This document shows positions 41,960-53,633 of a stretch of DNA of 64,000 nucleotides, one piece after another. Position 1 is the first letter of the stretch, and each line of letters starts with the position of its first letter. The position numbers and the translations under genes are program-made. Location of the stretch: NCBI GenBank assembly GCA_963854835.1, contig OY978530.1, forward strand, positions 33,851,695-33,915,694, read 5' to 3'. Under the pieces are notes generated by a model. The model saw only the letters and a program-made list of their open reading frames with translations, ran no database searches and was not told the origin of the DNA. The DNA is from Megamerina dolium. Lineage: Eukaryota; Arthropoda; Insecta; Diptera; Megamerinidae.

Positions 41960-43424
41960 TTTCAATATTAATTGAATCTTCATCGTCGGATTCATACATA
42001 GGTACATATGAAAGTAATTTTTATATGGGACAATGCCGACTCAAATTGATTGTGAGAGAGGTTTACGTATGAAAATGCTCAATCTCAACTGTTTCAGTGT
42101 ATCAAACCCATTTTTGGTTTTGAGTGAATAGGGTGCCATTGTTTCTTCGCTAGATTTGCTGTTAAAGCGTTGTCTATTACCTGTGGGATATCTCTACCAT
42201 TTGTTCTGTAATAGGTATTTTTTCTTATAAATTCAGAACCCTTATATTTTCCGTGATTGTATTGTTTAACTTCTCTATGTCGGAGTTGTCCGTGTGACCA
42301 TTAAACTTCGTAGTATAGTACTCCACTGCTTCTTGATTTTAAAAATATATTATGTTTCTAGAATTGAATTCGAAGAATCTCCAATACATATAAAAAAAGC
42401 CCCAAATGGCCCATACGAGTGGTAGTTAGAGGGTTAAAATGTTCCAAGAAAATAATCCTCGGAAAATTTTAATATATGGTAGGTCTCCGAAGACAAGATC
42501 TATCCCAAATGTAATTTTACATGTAATTTTTCAAATTCCATGATTCTACTTATGAACGCAAAAGCCAAACTTTAAACCACTGTAAAAAAAATTGTGAAGT
42601 AGTAGAGCAGAAAGGTAGTAGAGCAGTTAGGATTTAGGAAAGGATTACGGAAGTCAAATATTATCGTTTGAAACTAGTTTGGTTCACCTCTGATATAATG
42701 ACCCTCAAATTGTGTCATAGTGCAATAATGAGTTTTTGCTGGTTGGGTAAGTATCAATATGTATTATTTCATTGATACTTGAAGATGTTTTCGTATTATA
42801 GAATTTAGGCTTAATTAGATTTCTGACATATTTTGCAGATGAGCAAGTTTTATAATTATTAGTAATTTTGTGAATGGTTGTTTTTATTGTTGGGTTGTTG
42901 CTGCGATGTTTAAGGCGATCAAATATAAGTGAAATACCTGAGTGTCCGGTTTCAAATTTATGAAAATATGAAATTTGTCTTTTAAGTTCGTCCTCGTCCA
43001 CAATGTCTTTAGCAAGATACGAGCATTGTACAAATTTTACACATGATAATCAAGAGAAGTTTTTGTACTTGAATGTATTTGTGTTCAGTTATTTCTGTAT
43101 AACTACATACTTTTGCTGCTTTTATATATCTTCGGACGATGTCTGAAACAGTTTCTTCATATATTTAATTTTGGTATATAAACATTCTTTTGTTTCCATA
43201 TATAATATTGTTTTCCTGTTGCATTTCGTGAACATATGTAATATTGTTTTTCTTGAACTAAACCAATTTGTGTTCTAAATCGGTTTCGAGCAACCGAAAG
43301 TGATCATTTTGATCTTCTTCTTGAGAATGGCAAGTTTGCGCATTCATGGAGTCGTTGTCTTCTCTCTGCATGTGATTAATGCCTGAATCAGGTGAATCTG
43401 CGGCGTAATTATATTTACCTTTTA
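41960..43424 (-). pseudogene. Gypsy integrase remnant
   Basis: On the minus strand, an open piece (42705-43001) encodes the integrase zinc region: FHKFETGHSGISLIFDRLKH ... CSSAKYVRNLIKPKF, followed by EIIHIDTYPTSKN, which holds the first catalytic Asp region. Further downstream a shifted frame reads NSDIEKLNNTITENIRVL, which contains the catalytic Glu region typical of 17.6-like integrases. The sequence between them, with the second Asp, is degraded. The remnant is continuous with the RNase H piece at 44701-44920 once the mariner inserted at 43425 is removed. Confidence 0.72.
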
Positions 43425-44698
43425 AAGGGTTATCCATTTTGCGGTTTCAAAAGTAAATGTAAATAAAACACATATAAAATATTTTTTATCATGATATTTC
43501 TTTTTTATTATAAAGTTTGAACGTTGACATTATGTGTGAAATACTACATCATTTAAATGACCACCACGCGAATTGTTGCAAGCATCGATTCTTTTGAGGT
43601 AATTTTCGACCACTTTTTGACACATATTGGGCGGTATCTCAGCCATAACGTGACGAATGTTGGTTTTTAGGTGCTCAAGAGTTAAAGGTTTATCTGCATA
43701 AACACGGTCTTTCGCGTAGCTCCACAAAAAAAAGTCAAGCGGTGTCAAATCGCATCATCTTGGTGGCCACTTGATATCGCCACGACGAGAAATTACGCGG
43801 CCAGAAAATTTCTCTTGCAATAAACCCATATTCGCTCGAACACATATTCTTTAAGTCGTATTCTTCAATAGCAGGCAAAAAAAAGTCGGTTATCATATGA
43901 CCATAACGCTCCGAATTGACGGTGACAGTTGTTCCATCGTCGTTTTCAAAGAAGTAAGGTCCAATCACACCTCCGGACCAAAGAGCGCACCAAGCAGTGA
44001 CTTTTTGTGGATGTAGTAGCCTCTCTTCAATTACTTGAGGATTCTCAGAACCCCAAATACGACAATTTCGTTTGTTAACATACCCACCGAGTGAGAAATG
44101 TGCTTCGTCGCTGAAGAAAATTTTGTTCGAAAAATCGCCGTCCACCGCCTGTTGTTCAAGCACCCATTCGACGTATCTACGACGTTGTGAATGGTCAGCT
44201 GGCTTCAGTTGTTGTGTGAGCTGGATTTTATATGGATGTAGGTGTAGATCCAAATGCAAAATACGCCATAATGTGCCGTAAGACAGTCCTAATTCCTGAG
44301 AACGACGAGGAATCGACACATTCGGGTCTTCGGCAACACTTTCACTTACAGCAGCGGTTTTTTCGGTGGTACGAGCGAAACGATGATGCACAGGCCTTAC
44401 AATATCTGTAACCGATCCAGTCTCTTCATATTTCTTCACAATTTTGCCAATTGCTTGCGTAGTTGGACGATTATGTAAACCATAATCTCCTCTTAAAGCA
44501 CGATATGTGGTTGTGGCAGAATCACCATTTTTGTAGTAGGTTTTTACAATTTTAATGCGTTGTGCGATAGTTAAGCGATCCATTTTCGCAAATGTCAGAC
44601 TTTGAACTGAAAAAGAAAGAAATTGTTTTAACAACTCAGTTTGACAGATGTCGAATTCTAGCCCTATACTTTTGAAACCGCGAAATGGATAACCCTTT
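43425..44698 (-). mobile_element. Mariner-type element, near full length
   Basis: A 1274-bp element with TA duplications (43423-43424 and 44699-44700) and about 31-bp terminal inverted repeats that start AAGGGTTATCCATTT. The two repeats differ at about one position. It interrupts a gypsy pol remnant. The transposase gene is broken at one point by a deletion. Confidence 0.9.
43530..44583 (-). pseudogene. Mariner-type transposase
   Basis: The transposase cuts and joins the element ends. I place the start at the ATG at 44583 (MDRLTIAQRIKIVKTYYKNG), because this matches related transposases. The helix-turn-helix follows (TTQAIGKIVKKYEETGSV). The first catalytic Asp is in KIFFSDEAHFSLGGYVN. WCALWSGGVIGPYFFENDDG is also typical. 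Near 43830 the part with the second Asp (normally QDGAT-type) is deleted and the frame shifts. The tail (43530-43748) keeps the third Asp region as a stop-interrupted PPR-x-CDLTPLDFFLW, followed by RVYADKPLTLEHLKTN. Inactive by one deletion and one stop. Confidence 0.85.
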
Positions 44699-44700
44699 AT

Positions 44701-44920
44701 ATACGCTATTTTAAAGTTGCGCTTTCCGAGTTCAATTAACCACGTTTACAGACCAGGAATAATATCTTTGCCGGCGTACTTTAACATCAAAGATTTAAGT
44801 GGTTGGTCCCTGCTCCCGAGGTCAAACTCCTGATGAATATATATGGCCGGAAAAACAATATTTTGCAATCCAAACTGTAGCCAACAATTCCTTTTTAATT
44901 GTTGCATATTTGGTTTCGTG
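44701..44920 (-). pseudogene. Gypsy RNase H remnant
   Basis: Frame-corrected minus-strand reading gives YATIKKELLATVWIAKYCF, EFDLGSRDQPLKSL and LIELGKRNFKIAYIKG. This is the second half of a gypsy RNase H and tether. It precedes the integrase piece at 41960-43424 in the order expected of pol. Confidence 0.65.
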
Positions 44921-45438
<518 letters not shown>

Positions 45439-45467
45439 CAGTGGCTCCCAGCTTATTTCGTACAGTG
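45439..45467 (+). repeat. Outer terminal repeat of the Tc1-type element, left
   Basis: Begins CAGTGGCTCCCAGCTTATTT and matches the other end (47061-47089) in inverted orientation with one or two differences. Confidence 0.93.
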
Positions 45468-45642
45468 ACAGTTTAAAAATTGCTGCAGTCGTAATTCCTA
45501 ATATAGCAAAAATTTGAACAAAATATAAATGCCATTTTAGAAAGGAAGGTTTGTTTTTTATTTTCCAAAATTTACTTTTTCAAAATTTTAGTGTTTGACA
45601 CTATAAAAAAATAAAATAAGAAAAAAATAGGAAAATTCATGT

Positions 45643-45662
45643 CACAGCTTATTTCGTACAGT
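45643..45662 (+). repeat. Inner transposase-site repeat of the Tc1-type element, left
   Basis: CACAGCTTATTTCGTACAGT is a direct repeat of the outer end and is likely a second transposase-binding site. Confidence 0.85.
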
Positions 45663-45677
45663 CTCTTTAAGTTCAAA

Positions 45678-46718
45678 CTAAAAACAAAGTAAGTTGATTT
45701 TAATATTTAGTTGACATCCCTTAGCGTTAATGACAGCCTGGAGTCTATTTGGCATTGAATCCACCAATTTTTGGGTGATGTCTGGTGTGATTTTTTTCCA
45801 TTCTTCCATCAGTACCTTCTTTAGGTCTTGCTTATTAGAAATCTTGTGTGTTCTTATTTTATTGTCCAAAATAGACCAAAGATTTTCAATCACATTCATG
45901 TCAGGTGACTGTGGTGGTGGAGACATCAAGTGTGGGCAGTTCCAAATAAGCCAAGATTGCACAATCCCAGATTTATGTTTTGGGTCATTATCTTGGTAGT
46001 ACCGAAATTCTTCCCGCAAACCCAGTTTGTCTGCACTTTGAAGTAAATTGTTTTTCAGAATCTCGAGGTACTTCATTTTGTCCATTGTTTCCTCAATAAA
46101 AACCAATTCACCTACTCCGGCTGCTGACATACAGGCCCAAACCATCACGCTACCGCCACCATGCTTCACTGTGGGCTTAAGGTTCTCCTTGTTTAGCTCG
46201 GTATTCGCTTTACGCCAAACATATGACATTCCGTTCGAGCCAAAAATATTAAACTTAGACTCATCCGCGAAAATAACGGTATTCCAGAACGCAGGAGTAT
46301 TAATAATATGCTCTTTGGCGAAGTCAAGTCGGCGTTGTATATTCATTTTCGAAATGAATGGTTTCTTTCGGGCTACTCGACCGTTCAAGTCATGATTGCG
46401 CAGCACATGTCGGACAGTTTCAGCACTGGATGATTTTCCTATTTCACGCTGAACCTCTGCAGCCAACTTCGGAGCGGATAACTTTGGATTTTTCTTAATT
46501 TTTCGTACAATATAACGCTCGTCTGAAGCGTTGAAAATCTTATTAGGTGCTTCTCTGCCCTTGTTCTCCAACCGATTTTCGCGAACGAAGCGTTGAATGA
46601 TGTATTGGACAGTTGAGGCACTTAAATTTGTCATTTCAGCAATTTTTCGCACACTCTGACCTTTCCTAAAATGGTTAATTACCAGTTTACGCTGTTCCAT
46701 CGTTGTACGACGACCCAT
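45678..46718 (-). CDS. Tc1-type transposase, intact
   Basis: A 346-residue protein, the usual length for Tc1 transposases, starts at an ATG followed by GRRTTMEQRKLVINHFRKGQ. Two helix-turn-helix modules (residues about 5-55, with SVRKIAEMTNLSASTVQYII, and about 62-115) form the paired DNA-binding domain. The GRVARKKPFIS stretch is a basic linker. The catalytic triad is visible as FADESKFN (Asp152), YQDNDPKHKS (Asp243) and SPDMNVIENLW (Glu278), with 34 residues between the last two, so DD34E. The glycine-rich HGGGSVMVWACMS box is also present. No stop or frameshift occurs. It should be able to move its own element and related copies. I cannot name the subfamily. Confidence 0.94.
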   Translation of the reverse strand: MGRRTTMEQRKLVINHFRKGQSVRKIAEMTNLSASTVQYIIQRFVRENRLENKGREAPNKIFNASDERYIVRKIKKNPKLSAPKLAAEVQREIGKSSSAETVRHVLRNHDLNGRVARKKPFISKMNIQRRLDFAKEHIINTPAFWNTVIFADESKFNIFGSNGMSYVWRKANTELNKENLKPTVKHGGGSVMVWACMSAAGVGELVFIEETMDKMKYLEILKNNLLQSADKLGLREEFRYYQDNDPKHKSGIVQSWLIWNCPHLMSPPPQSPDMNVIENLWSILDNKIRTHKISNKQDLKKVLMEEWKKITPDITQKLVDSMPNRLQAVINAKGCQLNIKINLLCF

Positions 46719-46867
46719 AACGCTAAATGTTTAATTTACAGCACTTTAACTATTTAAAATAATAATAATAAAAATTGTTATAATAGTTAAAAAGGTCCAA
46801 AAACTCATACAATTCAAAAAAACTTTGTAACTGCGCGGCAGAATGAAACTTACTTACATTGAAGTTT

Positions 46868-46890
46868 GTGTACGAAATAAGATGTGAGCT
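46868..46890 (-). repeat. Inner transposase-site repeat of the Tc1-type element, right
   Basis: TGTACGAAATAAGATGTGAG is the inverted counterpart of the left inner repeat, with slight divergence. Confidence 0.8.
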
Positions 46891-47060
46891 GAAAATCAGC
46901 TGATCAATAGTTTTTCTCTCTTGCATGACAAAAAGAACAATTTTTGGGGTTCCCCGTTTTCTTATTAGGTTTACTAAACACATACATAGACATCTACATT
47001 CAAAACTTATTGATAAGTTTTTTAGTTTCGATGTTACAGCCATGTACATAAAAATATATA

Positions 47061-47086
47061 CACTGTACGAAATAAGCTGTGAGCCA

Positions 47087-47089
<3 letters not shown>
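47061..47089 (-). repeat. Outer terminal repeat of the Tc1-type element, right
   Basis: Ends GAGCCACTG directly before a TA and mirrors the left end. Confidence 0.93.

Positions 47090-47122
<33 letters not shown>
47090..47122. repeat. (TA)n microsatellite, remainder
   Basis: Short TA tract to the right of the Tc1-type element, probably the other half of the interrupted tract at 45276-45438. Confidence 0.9.
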
Positions 47123-47124
<2 letters not shown>

Positions 47125-48830
47125 TTTCGTGCTTACTCAGCGTTCGTGATGCAAATGCAAAGACGAGACACCCTGGAGACAAGAAAATATTAAATTCACT
47201 CACAAAAGATCTTAAGGAGCTCCTCCAATGCGAGCACAATTCACAACTTCAATATTATCTCAGCAACCTTAATGCTAATGTTGCCTCTGACTACTCCCTT
47301 TGGAAAGCAACTTAATAAAGAGGCCAGCTCTGGCACAATCTGCTATGAGAAAAGAAAATAATGAGTGGGCTAAAAGGGACCTTGGAAAAGCTTGCACATT
47401 TGCTCAACACCTAAAAAGAGTTTGCACTCCTCACGAAATCGAACCGTCACCCATCACTGTCAAACGAGTGAGAGAAACCCTGGAACACATCTACCAGTTA
47501 AAAGAAGTTAAAGAAGCAATAAAAAAAACTTAATGCCAAGAAAGCCCCTGGATATGATCTCATCACTGAAGAAGAATTAAAACAACTCCCAAAAGAGGGA
47601 ATCACTTTCCTCGCCTATATATACTATGCTGTTTTATTATCTGCCTTTGTTCCCCCGCAGTGGAAGGTTGCCCAAGTAAAAATTATTCTCAAGCCCGGAA
47701 AAAGTGCAGACAAAGTGGAGTCATATCGCCCCATTAGCTTGCTACAAGTTGCCTCCAAACTTATGGAAACCCTCAAAAGATTGATGCCAGTAATAGAAGA
47801 ACGCAAACTAATTCCTAATCACCAATTCGGTTTCAGGAAACAGTATAGAACAATTGAACAAGCACACAGACTTATAAATTATATTCACAATGCATTCGAA
47901 CAAAAGAAATACTGTACAGCTGCATTTCTCGATATATCTCAAGTGACTGGAATGACTTACTCTATAAAATAAAGGACACCCTTCAGATAAACTTTTACAT
48001 ATTTACCAAGTCCTATCTGGAAAGTCGATACTTTTTCGTCAAGCAAGGTGAAGAACAGTCTGAGCTCTACGAAAGTTCAGCTGCAGCTTCAATGCAGCGT
48101 CATGGGTCCCATTCTATACCTGGTTCACACATACGATTTACCAGCCTCTGAAGGATCCATCGTTGGCACATTTGCAGACGACACTGCTGTCCTCGCAATA
48201 GATACCCTTCCACAACTAGCACCTGCCCACCAGTAAAACTCAGTGATGTAAATATTCCGCAATGTAACAAAACTAAATACTTAGGCAAGCAACTCGATAG
48301 CAAACTAATTTGGAGAACATATATCTTCACCAAACGTAAGGCGCTAGGCATCAAACTCAAAAATTTCCACTGGTTGCTAAATTGAACCTCCCAAGTCTAG
48401 CTCGAGAGTGAACTCTTACTCTACTCAGCTGTCCTGAGACCAGTATAGATATATGGCATACAGCTGTGGGGTACTGCGGTAACCTCCAATGTCGAAATTC
48501 TCCAAAGATTTCAACCTAAAACCCTACGTATGATTGCAAAGACCCATATTATATCACAAACAACCAAATCCATCGTGAATTGAAAGTCCCAACGGTTGCT
48601 GAAGTAATCAAAAAGCATTCCAAATCACATAATCAAAGACTTCAAACCCACCCTAACCCACTAATATCGGATCTCAATTCCAATTCCATTAAATTTACGC
48701 GGCTGAAGAGAAAATCAACAACAAGTCTCATTTGCTAATGCTTATGTTCATTTTTACTTTAAGTAATTAAGTATTGCTGAATGTTATGAAGACAGATTGC
48801 AATATAAAAAAAAAATTTAAAAAAAAAACA
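47125..48830 (+). pseudogene. Jockey-clade retrotransposon, RT part
   Basis: A 5'-truncated Jockey-type element. The part before the RT reads ILNSLTKDLKELLQCEHNSQ. The RT begins with NAKKAPGYDLITEEELKQLP, then KVAQVKIILKPGKSADKVES, SYRPISLLQVASKLMETLKR and HQFGFRKQYRTIEQAHRLIN. At motif A, AFLDISQ is followed by a shift that loses the usual FDKVW phrase. Motif C survives as GTFADDTAVLA near 48165. The tail includes KTKYLGKQLDSKLIWRTYI and LRMIAKT. It ends with an A-rich tract at about 48800-48830. Several shifts and stops make it inactive. Confidence 0.85.
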
Positions 48831-49434
48831 AGCAAAAATCTGCATTTTCTACATTTTCCTTGATATTTTCGATATCCATTACGTGATTACTTACTTGATA
48901 ACTATCAATAGTCATCCTACACAATCTAGTTTGACCTGACTGATTGGAGTTTAAGTTATTTTGACATAATTAATAATGTATTAATGTATATTGTATAATG
49001 TATGTATAATTAATAATGCTATTGCCACAATTCTTGAAGTTATGATAACGACTATTAATTTGCATATTTTATTTACATTATTTACATTTGATTATGCTTT
49101 AATCATTTGTATATCTTTGATCGTTTGAATTTTGTGTTTGATTCTCTCTTGATTGACAGAATCATTACCATTTTATAATTTCCCGTGGTTATAATCAATA
49201 CATTGAGGATCATACAGAAGTTTTAGCTTACATTTTATAGTTTCTTTTTCATCTAAATGAATCCTAACTTGTCCACTTATTTTTTAAAAATAATTTTTAA
49301 AGGATCTATGTTGACATCTTCTGGTGGTCTGGTTGAGTTTTCGCAAGGTAACGTGTCTAACTTTGTTAATTATTTGTTAATGAGGGACAGTCATGTAGCT
49401 TGCTCTGTTTGCTATGTGATGGCACCTTCATTAT
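48831..49434. other. No gene seen
   Basis: A/T-rich, with irregular TATTGTATAATGTATG-like repeats near 48965-49020. No coding resemblance found. Confidence 0.45.
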
Positions 49435-51845
49435 TGATGGGGGTCCCCACGTGGCGACCACCGGGCAAAGTCTTCCTGACACTCGCTGGGAGGCAGCTTA
49501 AGTGAGTGGCGAAAACCTCCTCGGTTAGAGGTTGTGCGTTGGGTTTGGGACCCACCACATAAAAAACCCCCCAGTGAATAATATAAAACTGCCTCGGAAA
49601 CGGACTACCCCCTTTGTTGATGACCCCCGCAAGCGAAATAAGGACCATGAGTTACGGATATGCACCTGGAATGTCCGGTCCCTTTATAGGGAGGGTGCCT
49701 GTATCCAGCTGAAAGTTGCCATGCTGAAAGGCACAAATTAGGATGTGGCTTTTTGATCAGCAAGAGACTACGACATCTTGTCTCATATTTCACGCCTGTG
49801 AACGAACGGCTGGCCACAATTCGCATCAGGGCAAAATTCTTTAACATTAGCCTTATATGTGCCCACGCTCCGACGGATAAGAAGGACAATGTGACCAAAA
49901 AAAGCTTCTTTCAGCGCCTCGAAGAAGCTTACGATCGCTGCCCCCGCCACGATATCAAAATCGTCCTTGGCGACTTCAATGCCAGAATGGGCTAGGAAGG
50001 TAACCTTTGGTCCAACTGTCGGAAAATTTAGCCTCCACCAGAACACCTCCGATAACGGAATAAGGCTGATCGACTTCCCCGCAGCACGAAACATGGTAAT
50101 TAGTAGTACCAGATTTTAGCATCTCACGAACGAAAAATCAAATTTATCACGTGATGATTGACGGAAGGCATGCTTTCAGTGTGATGGACGTGAAATCGAT
50201 CCGTGGTGCCAACATCGACTCGGATTATTACCTTGTTGAATCTAAGGTGCGTACATGCTTATATATCGCAAATAATAAACGAAGTCCAACAGAGAAAACT
50301 TGACAGTAGTAAGTTGCGATCACCAGAGACAGCAGATGCATTTGCTACTCGACTATTGGATCTGGTTAGACATAACACTCCCTAACTTGATGATACATTC
50401 GTACGGTGGACACACATATCCCACTCCATTACTGCTGCAGTCGAAGAGGTAATCGGTTTGACGGTACTCTGAGGAACGAGTGGTATGATCAGGACGCTAC
50501 CGCAGAGAAAGATGAAAGACTTGAAAATTCTTTGAGAAGAACAGGCGCCTGAGTGGCGGTTTAAGCCCCGGAGACTCTGCCTGTCTTGACAACAATGGGA
50601 ATCTGGTTACAGATGTCCAGAGTGTAATGAGCCTATGGAGGGAACACTTCTCCACGTTACTGAATGGCGATGCTACTAACATTTCCGCCAGTGGAGGAGA
50701 CTGCCCGATAACCCCAATTACAGATGATGGTATTGATGTTCCACCACTCGACTATTACGAGGTTGAAACGGCCATTTTAAGGCTGAAGAACAACAAAGCT
50801 GCAGGTGCTGATGGCCTGCCTGTCGAGTGGTTTAAGACCGGAGACGATGAGCTGCATGCACCAGCTCATAAGGGTCGGATGAAAGCATACCTGATGATTG
50901 GAGGCTCAGTGTTCTATGTCCCGTACATAAAAAAGGAGACCCTACAATTTGCGCCAACTACCGTGGAATAAGTCTCCTGAACATCGCATACAAGGTCCTA
51001 TCGAGCGTATTGTGTGAAAGATTGAAGCCCATACTCCACAACCTGATTGGACCTTATCAGTGTGGTTTCAGACCTGGTAAATCCACCATCGACCAGATTT
51101 TCATACTGCGACAAATCCTGGAGAAGACCCAAGAAAAACAGATCGTCAATCTTGCAGCATTCTTAGAGTTGGAAAGAGAGTAGCGTTGAATGGGACCCAC
51201 GGTGAACGAGGGCAAGACGAAGTACCTAGTATCAACAAACAAAGAGTCCTGGCGTCTTGGACAGCACGACACTGTTGATAGCTGCGCTTTTGAAGTAGTG
51301 AAGGACTTTATCTCTCTTTGAATCAGTATTAACACCAGTAATGACGTCAGCCTGAAGATATTGTGTAGGATAACTCTTTCTAATAGGTGCTACTTTGAGC
51401 TGAGCAATTGAGTAGTCGAGCCCTCTCTCGAAGGTCGAAAATCACACTCTATAAGTCTCTCATTATTCCTGTCCTAACATATGGCCTGGACAATTTCCAC
51501 CACGGATGAGAGGATGCTTGGAGTTTTCGAGAGAAAGATCATACGCCAGATCTTTGGACCTATTTGCGATGGTGGCGAGTATATCATAAGGTACAACCAA
51601 TAGCTGTATGAGCTATATGCCAACACCGACATAGTAAAGTGCATTAAAATCTAGCGGGTGCTCTCGCTAAGTTACGTCGAGCGAAGGTGTTACATTCGGA
51701 ACCCGCCGGTGGACGACGGAAAGGAGGAAGACCTAACCTCCGGTGGAAAGACCAAGTACTGAAAAACCTGACGACGCTTGGAATTTCTAACTGGCGCCAA
51801 CGAGCGCCAGAGTTCCATGAGCAACTAAGAGTTGCTGGCTTTGAG
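49435..51845 (+). pseudogene. RTE-like non-LTR element, copy A, RT core deleted
   Basis: The leader (49435-49610) precedes an endonuclease with RICTWNVRSLYREGAC, then after a stop ISLICAHAPTDKKD and IKIVLGDFNARMG. The RT N-terminal side is readable from about 50627 (MSLWREHFSTLLNGDA) through LRLKNNKAAGADGLP, NYRGISLLNIAYKVLSSVLC and GPYQCGFRPGKSTIDQIF. At about 51150 it jumps from KTQEKQI to a LELERE motif, skipping the motif A, B and YADD region still present in copy B. The tail (VFERKIIRQIFGPICDGGEY) and a GRP-x-x-RWKDQ-type end follow. Many stops and shifts. The clade call (RTE rather than CR1) is by style of the RT tail. Confidence 0.78.
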
Positions 51846-52098
51846 CTTGTATAATGTGCCTCAACTCAGTGACTTTTTCCTGACGCTTTTTCATTATGAT
51901 TTGTGTTAAACGATTTTTATAGAAATTCTTTATTGAAGTAAAAACTCTTAAGCGGTGGTGTCGCAAATGGAGTGTGAAATTTTTAAAACAAATTTCGTTA
52001 CACGAGTAGGAAGGAAGATATAGCATAGAGATAGGGAGAATGAGAGAGAATGCGACTTATGCACAACTATATAAAGCGATAGAGAGTGTGTGTGTGTT

Positions 52099-52129
<31 letters not shown>

Positions 52130-52334
52130 CAACCAACGAATAATAAACGAATAATAACGAGTATTGCGAGAGTAAAGTATTACGCAAATACGATACTACT
52201 TTCGTTTTTTGTACAAGAAATATTCCATATATTTGATTAGATGTTATCTTTTTTTGTTCTCTTTTAAATAAATAAGAAAGATTAAACGAATAATAAACAT
52301 GCATGTTATAGTTTTTAGAAAAGTGAGGCTAAAA
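51846..52334. other. A/T-rich stretch with GT and GA microsatellites
   Basis: No gene. At 52086-52126 a (GT)n run is followed by a (GA)n run. The flanks are A/T-rich. Confidence 0.6.
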
Positions 52335-52452
52335 AACTGTAGTAGATATTAAAATTTAGTGGAATATTTTAATGAAGTAAAAGATTATGATATTAATCAA
52401 GTCGTTTTTTTTATTCAACAAAATGTGTAATGTTCCACATTTGTTACTAATA
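52335..52452 (+). repeat. Diverged copy of the arm's inner segment
   Basis: The sequence (AAAATTTAGTGG, then TTTTAATGAAGTAAAAGAT, then AATGTTCCACATTTGTTACT) matches 4683-4796 of the inverted-repeat arm with scattered differences. It is cut on the right by the mariner at 52455. Confidence 0.8.
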
Positions 52453-52454
52453 TA

Positions 52455-53631
52455 CAGGGTGATTTTTTTAAGAGCCTTCGGATTTGATTTAAAACAAAAA
52501 CATATAAAATTTAGAGAAATGTATGAAATCTTTATTTGAGTCGATGGAACGATCTATATAATTCAAAATTTAAAGATGATTTCATGTAAATGTTGACCGT
52601 GGCTGCGCCTCAAACGGTTCATACGCTAGCTCCAATATATTGGCCGGTATCTCACTCATAATTTCTTCAATATTGGCTTCCCGTGCGTCAACCGTTGCGG
52701 GCTTGTCGACATGAGCCTTAAAATCGCCCCACAAAAAATAGACCAAAGGCGTTAAATCGCATGATCTAGGCGGTCAATTGACCGGCCCCAAACGTGAAAG
52801 AAACTGTTCACCGAACTCGTCTCTCAATTGGGCCATTGCTTCGCGTGTTATGTGGAATGTGGCACCGTCTTGTTGAAACCACATATCAGCCAAGTTCAGC
52901 TCTTCCATTTTGGGCAAAAAAAGATAGTAATCATCGCACGGTATCGCTCGCCATTCACAGTAACGTTCCTGCCTTCGTCGTCTTTGAAAAAGTACGGTCC
53001 AATGGTGCCACCAGCCCACACCAAACAGTGCATTTTTCGGAATGCATTGGTAGTTCTTGCAATGTTTCTGGTTGCTCTACACACCAAATATGGCAATTTT
53101 GATTGTTCACGAATCCATTCAGCGAGAAATGAGCTTCGTCGCTGAACACAATTTTCCAATAAAAAAGTGGATGTTCATCCAACTTTGCCAGCGCCCATTT
53201 ACCAAAATTTAGCCTTTGTTGTAGATCGTGTGGCTTTAATTCTTGCACCAGCTGCATTTTAAAAGGTTTTACACCTAAATTCTTAAGTAAAATTTTTCAA
53301 TTGCCCAATTGCTGCGCACGGCGCAGAATCGATAATTCACGGTCATCAACAACACTGGCGGATACAGCTGCGATATTTTCCTCTATCCGCACTCTACGTA
53401 TGCGTCTTGGTAGTTTAATGTCCAATAGTGTAAATTTGGTGCAAAATTTAGTTGCAGGATTCCGATAGTCGCCTCAGAAGGTCTCCCAAACCGACCATAA
53501 AATGTAAGAAGTGCACGATGCACTTTCTTAACCGATCATGAATTTTGATAATAAAATTCAATAATCTGCAAGCGTTGTTCGTTTGTAAGTCGATTCATGG
53601 TTAAATTCTGACGTGTTTGACAGTAACATGT
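52455..53631 (-). mobile_element. Mariner element, one end missing
   Basis: The left end is a CAGGGTGATTT terminal repeat preceded by TA (52453-52454). The other end stops just upstream of the transposase start without a terminal repeat and is joined to a LOA fragment. Same family as 32267-33447 and 23271-23551. Confidence 0.85.
52570..53608 (-). pseudogene. Mariner transposase, degenerate but with all parts
   Basis: The start is visible near 53608 (MNRLTNEQRLQIIEFYYQNS, then a stop and KKVHRAL). The helix-turn-helix part reads GRFGRPSEATI. The catalytic domain keeps KIVFSDEAHFSLNGFVNNQN (first Asp), then after shifts GGTIGPYFFKDDEGRNVTVN, MWFQQDGATFHITREAM (second Asp) and LGPVN followed by a stop where related copies have a WPPRSCD-type third site. 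I count 36 residues between the second and third Asp in this family. The C-terminus is IEEIMSEIPANILE. Stops and shifts are many. Confidence 0.8.
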
Positions 53632-53633
53632 TG

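Larger units (their letters stand above)
45439..47089 (-). mobile_element. Tc1-type transposon with IR/DR ends, apparently intact
   Basis: A 1651-bp element with outer inverted ends CAGTGGCTC-C/A-CAGCTTATT. A second, inner copy of CACAGCTTATTTCGTACAGT lies about 200 bp inside each end (45643-45662, and 46868-46890 inverted). This double-repeat layout is the IR/DR type known from Minos, Bari and Sleeping Beauty-like elements. A complete transposase frame lies between them. It is inserted in a (TA)n tract. I see no defect. Confidence 0.93.

Noticed and set aside
46048..46395. A 115-codon plus-strand frame
   Set aside because: It lies antisense to the intact Tc1 transposase gene and shows no family resemblance.
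51948..52304. A 118-codon minus-strand frame
   Set aside because: It is carried by the GT/GA microsatellite (Ser-Leu and Thr-His runs) and has no other support.
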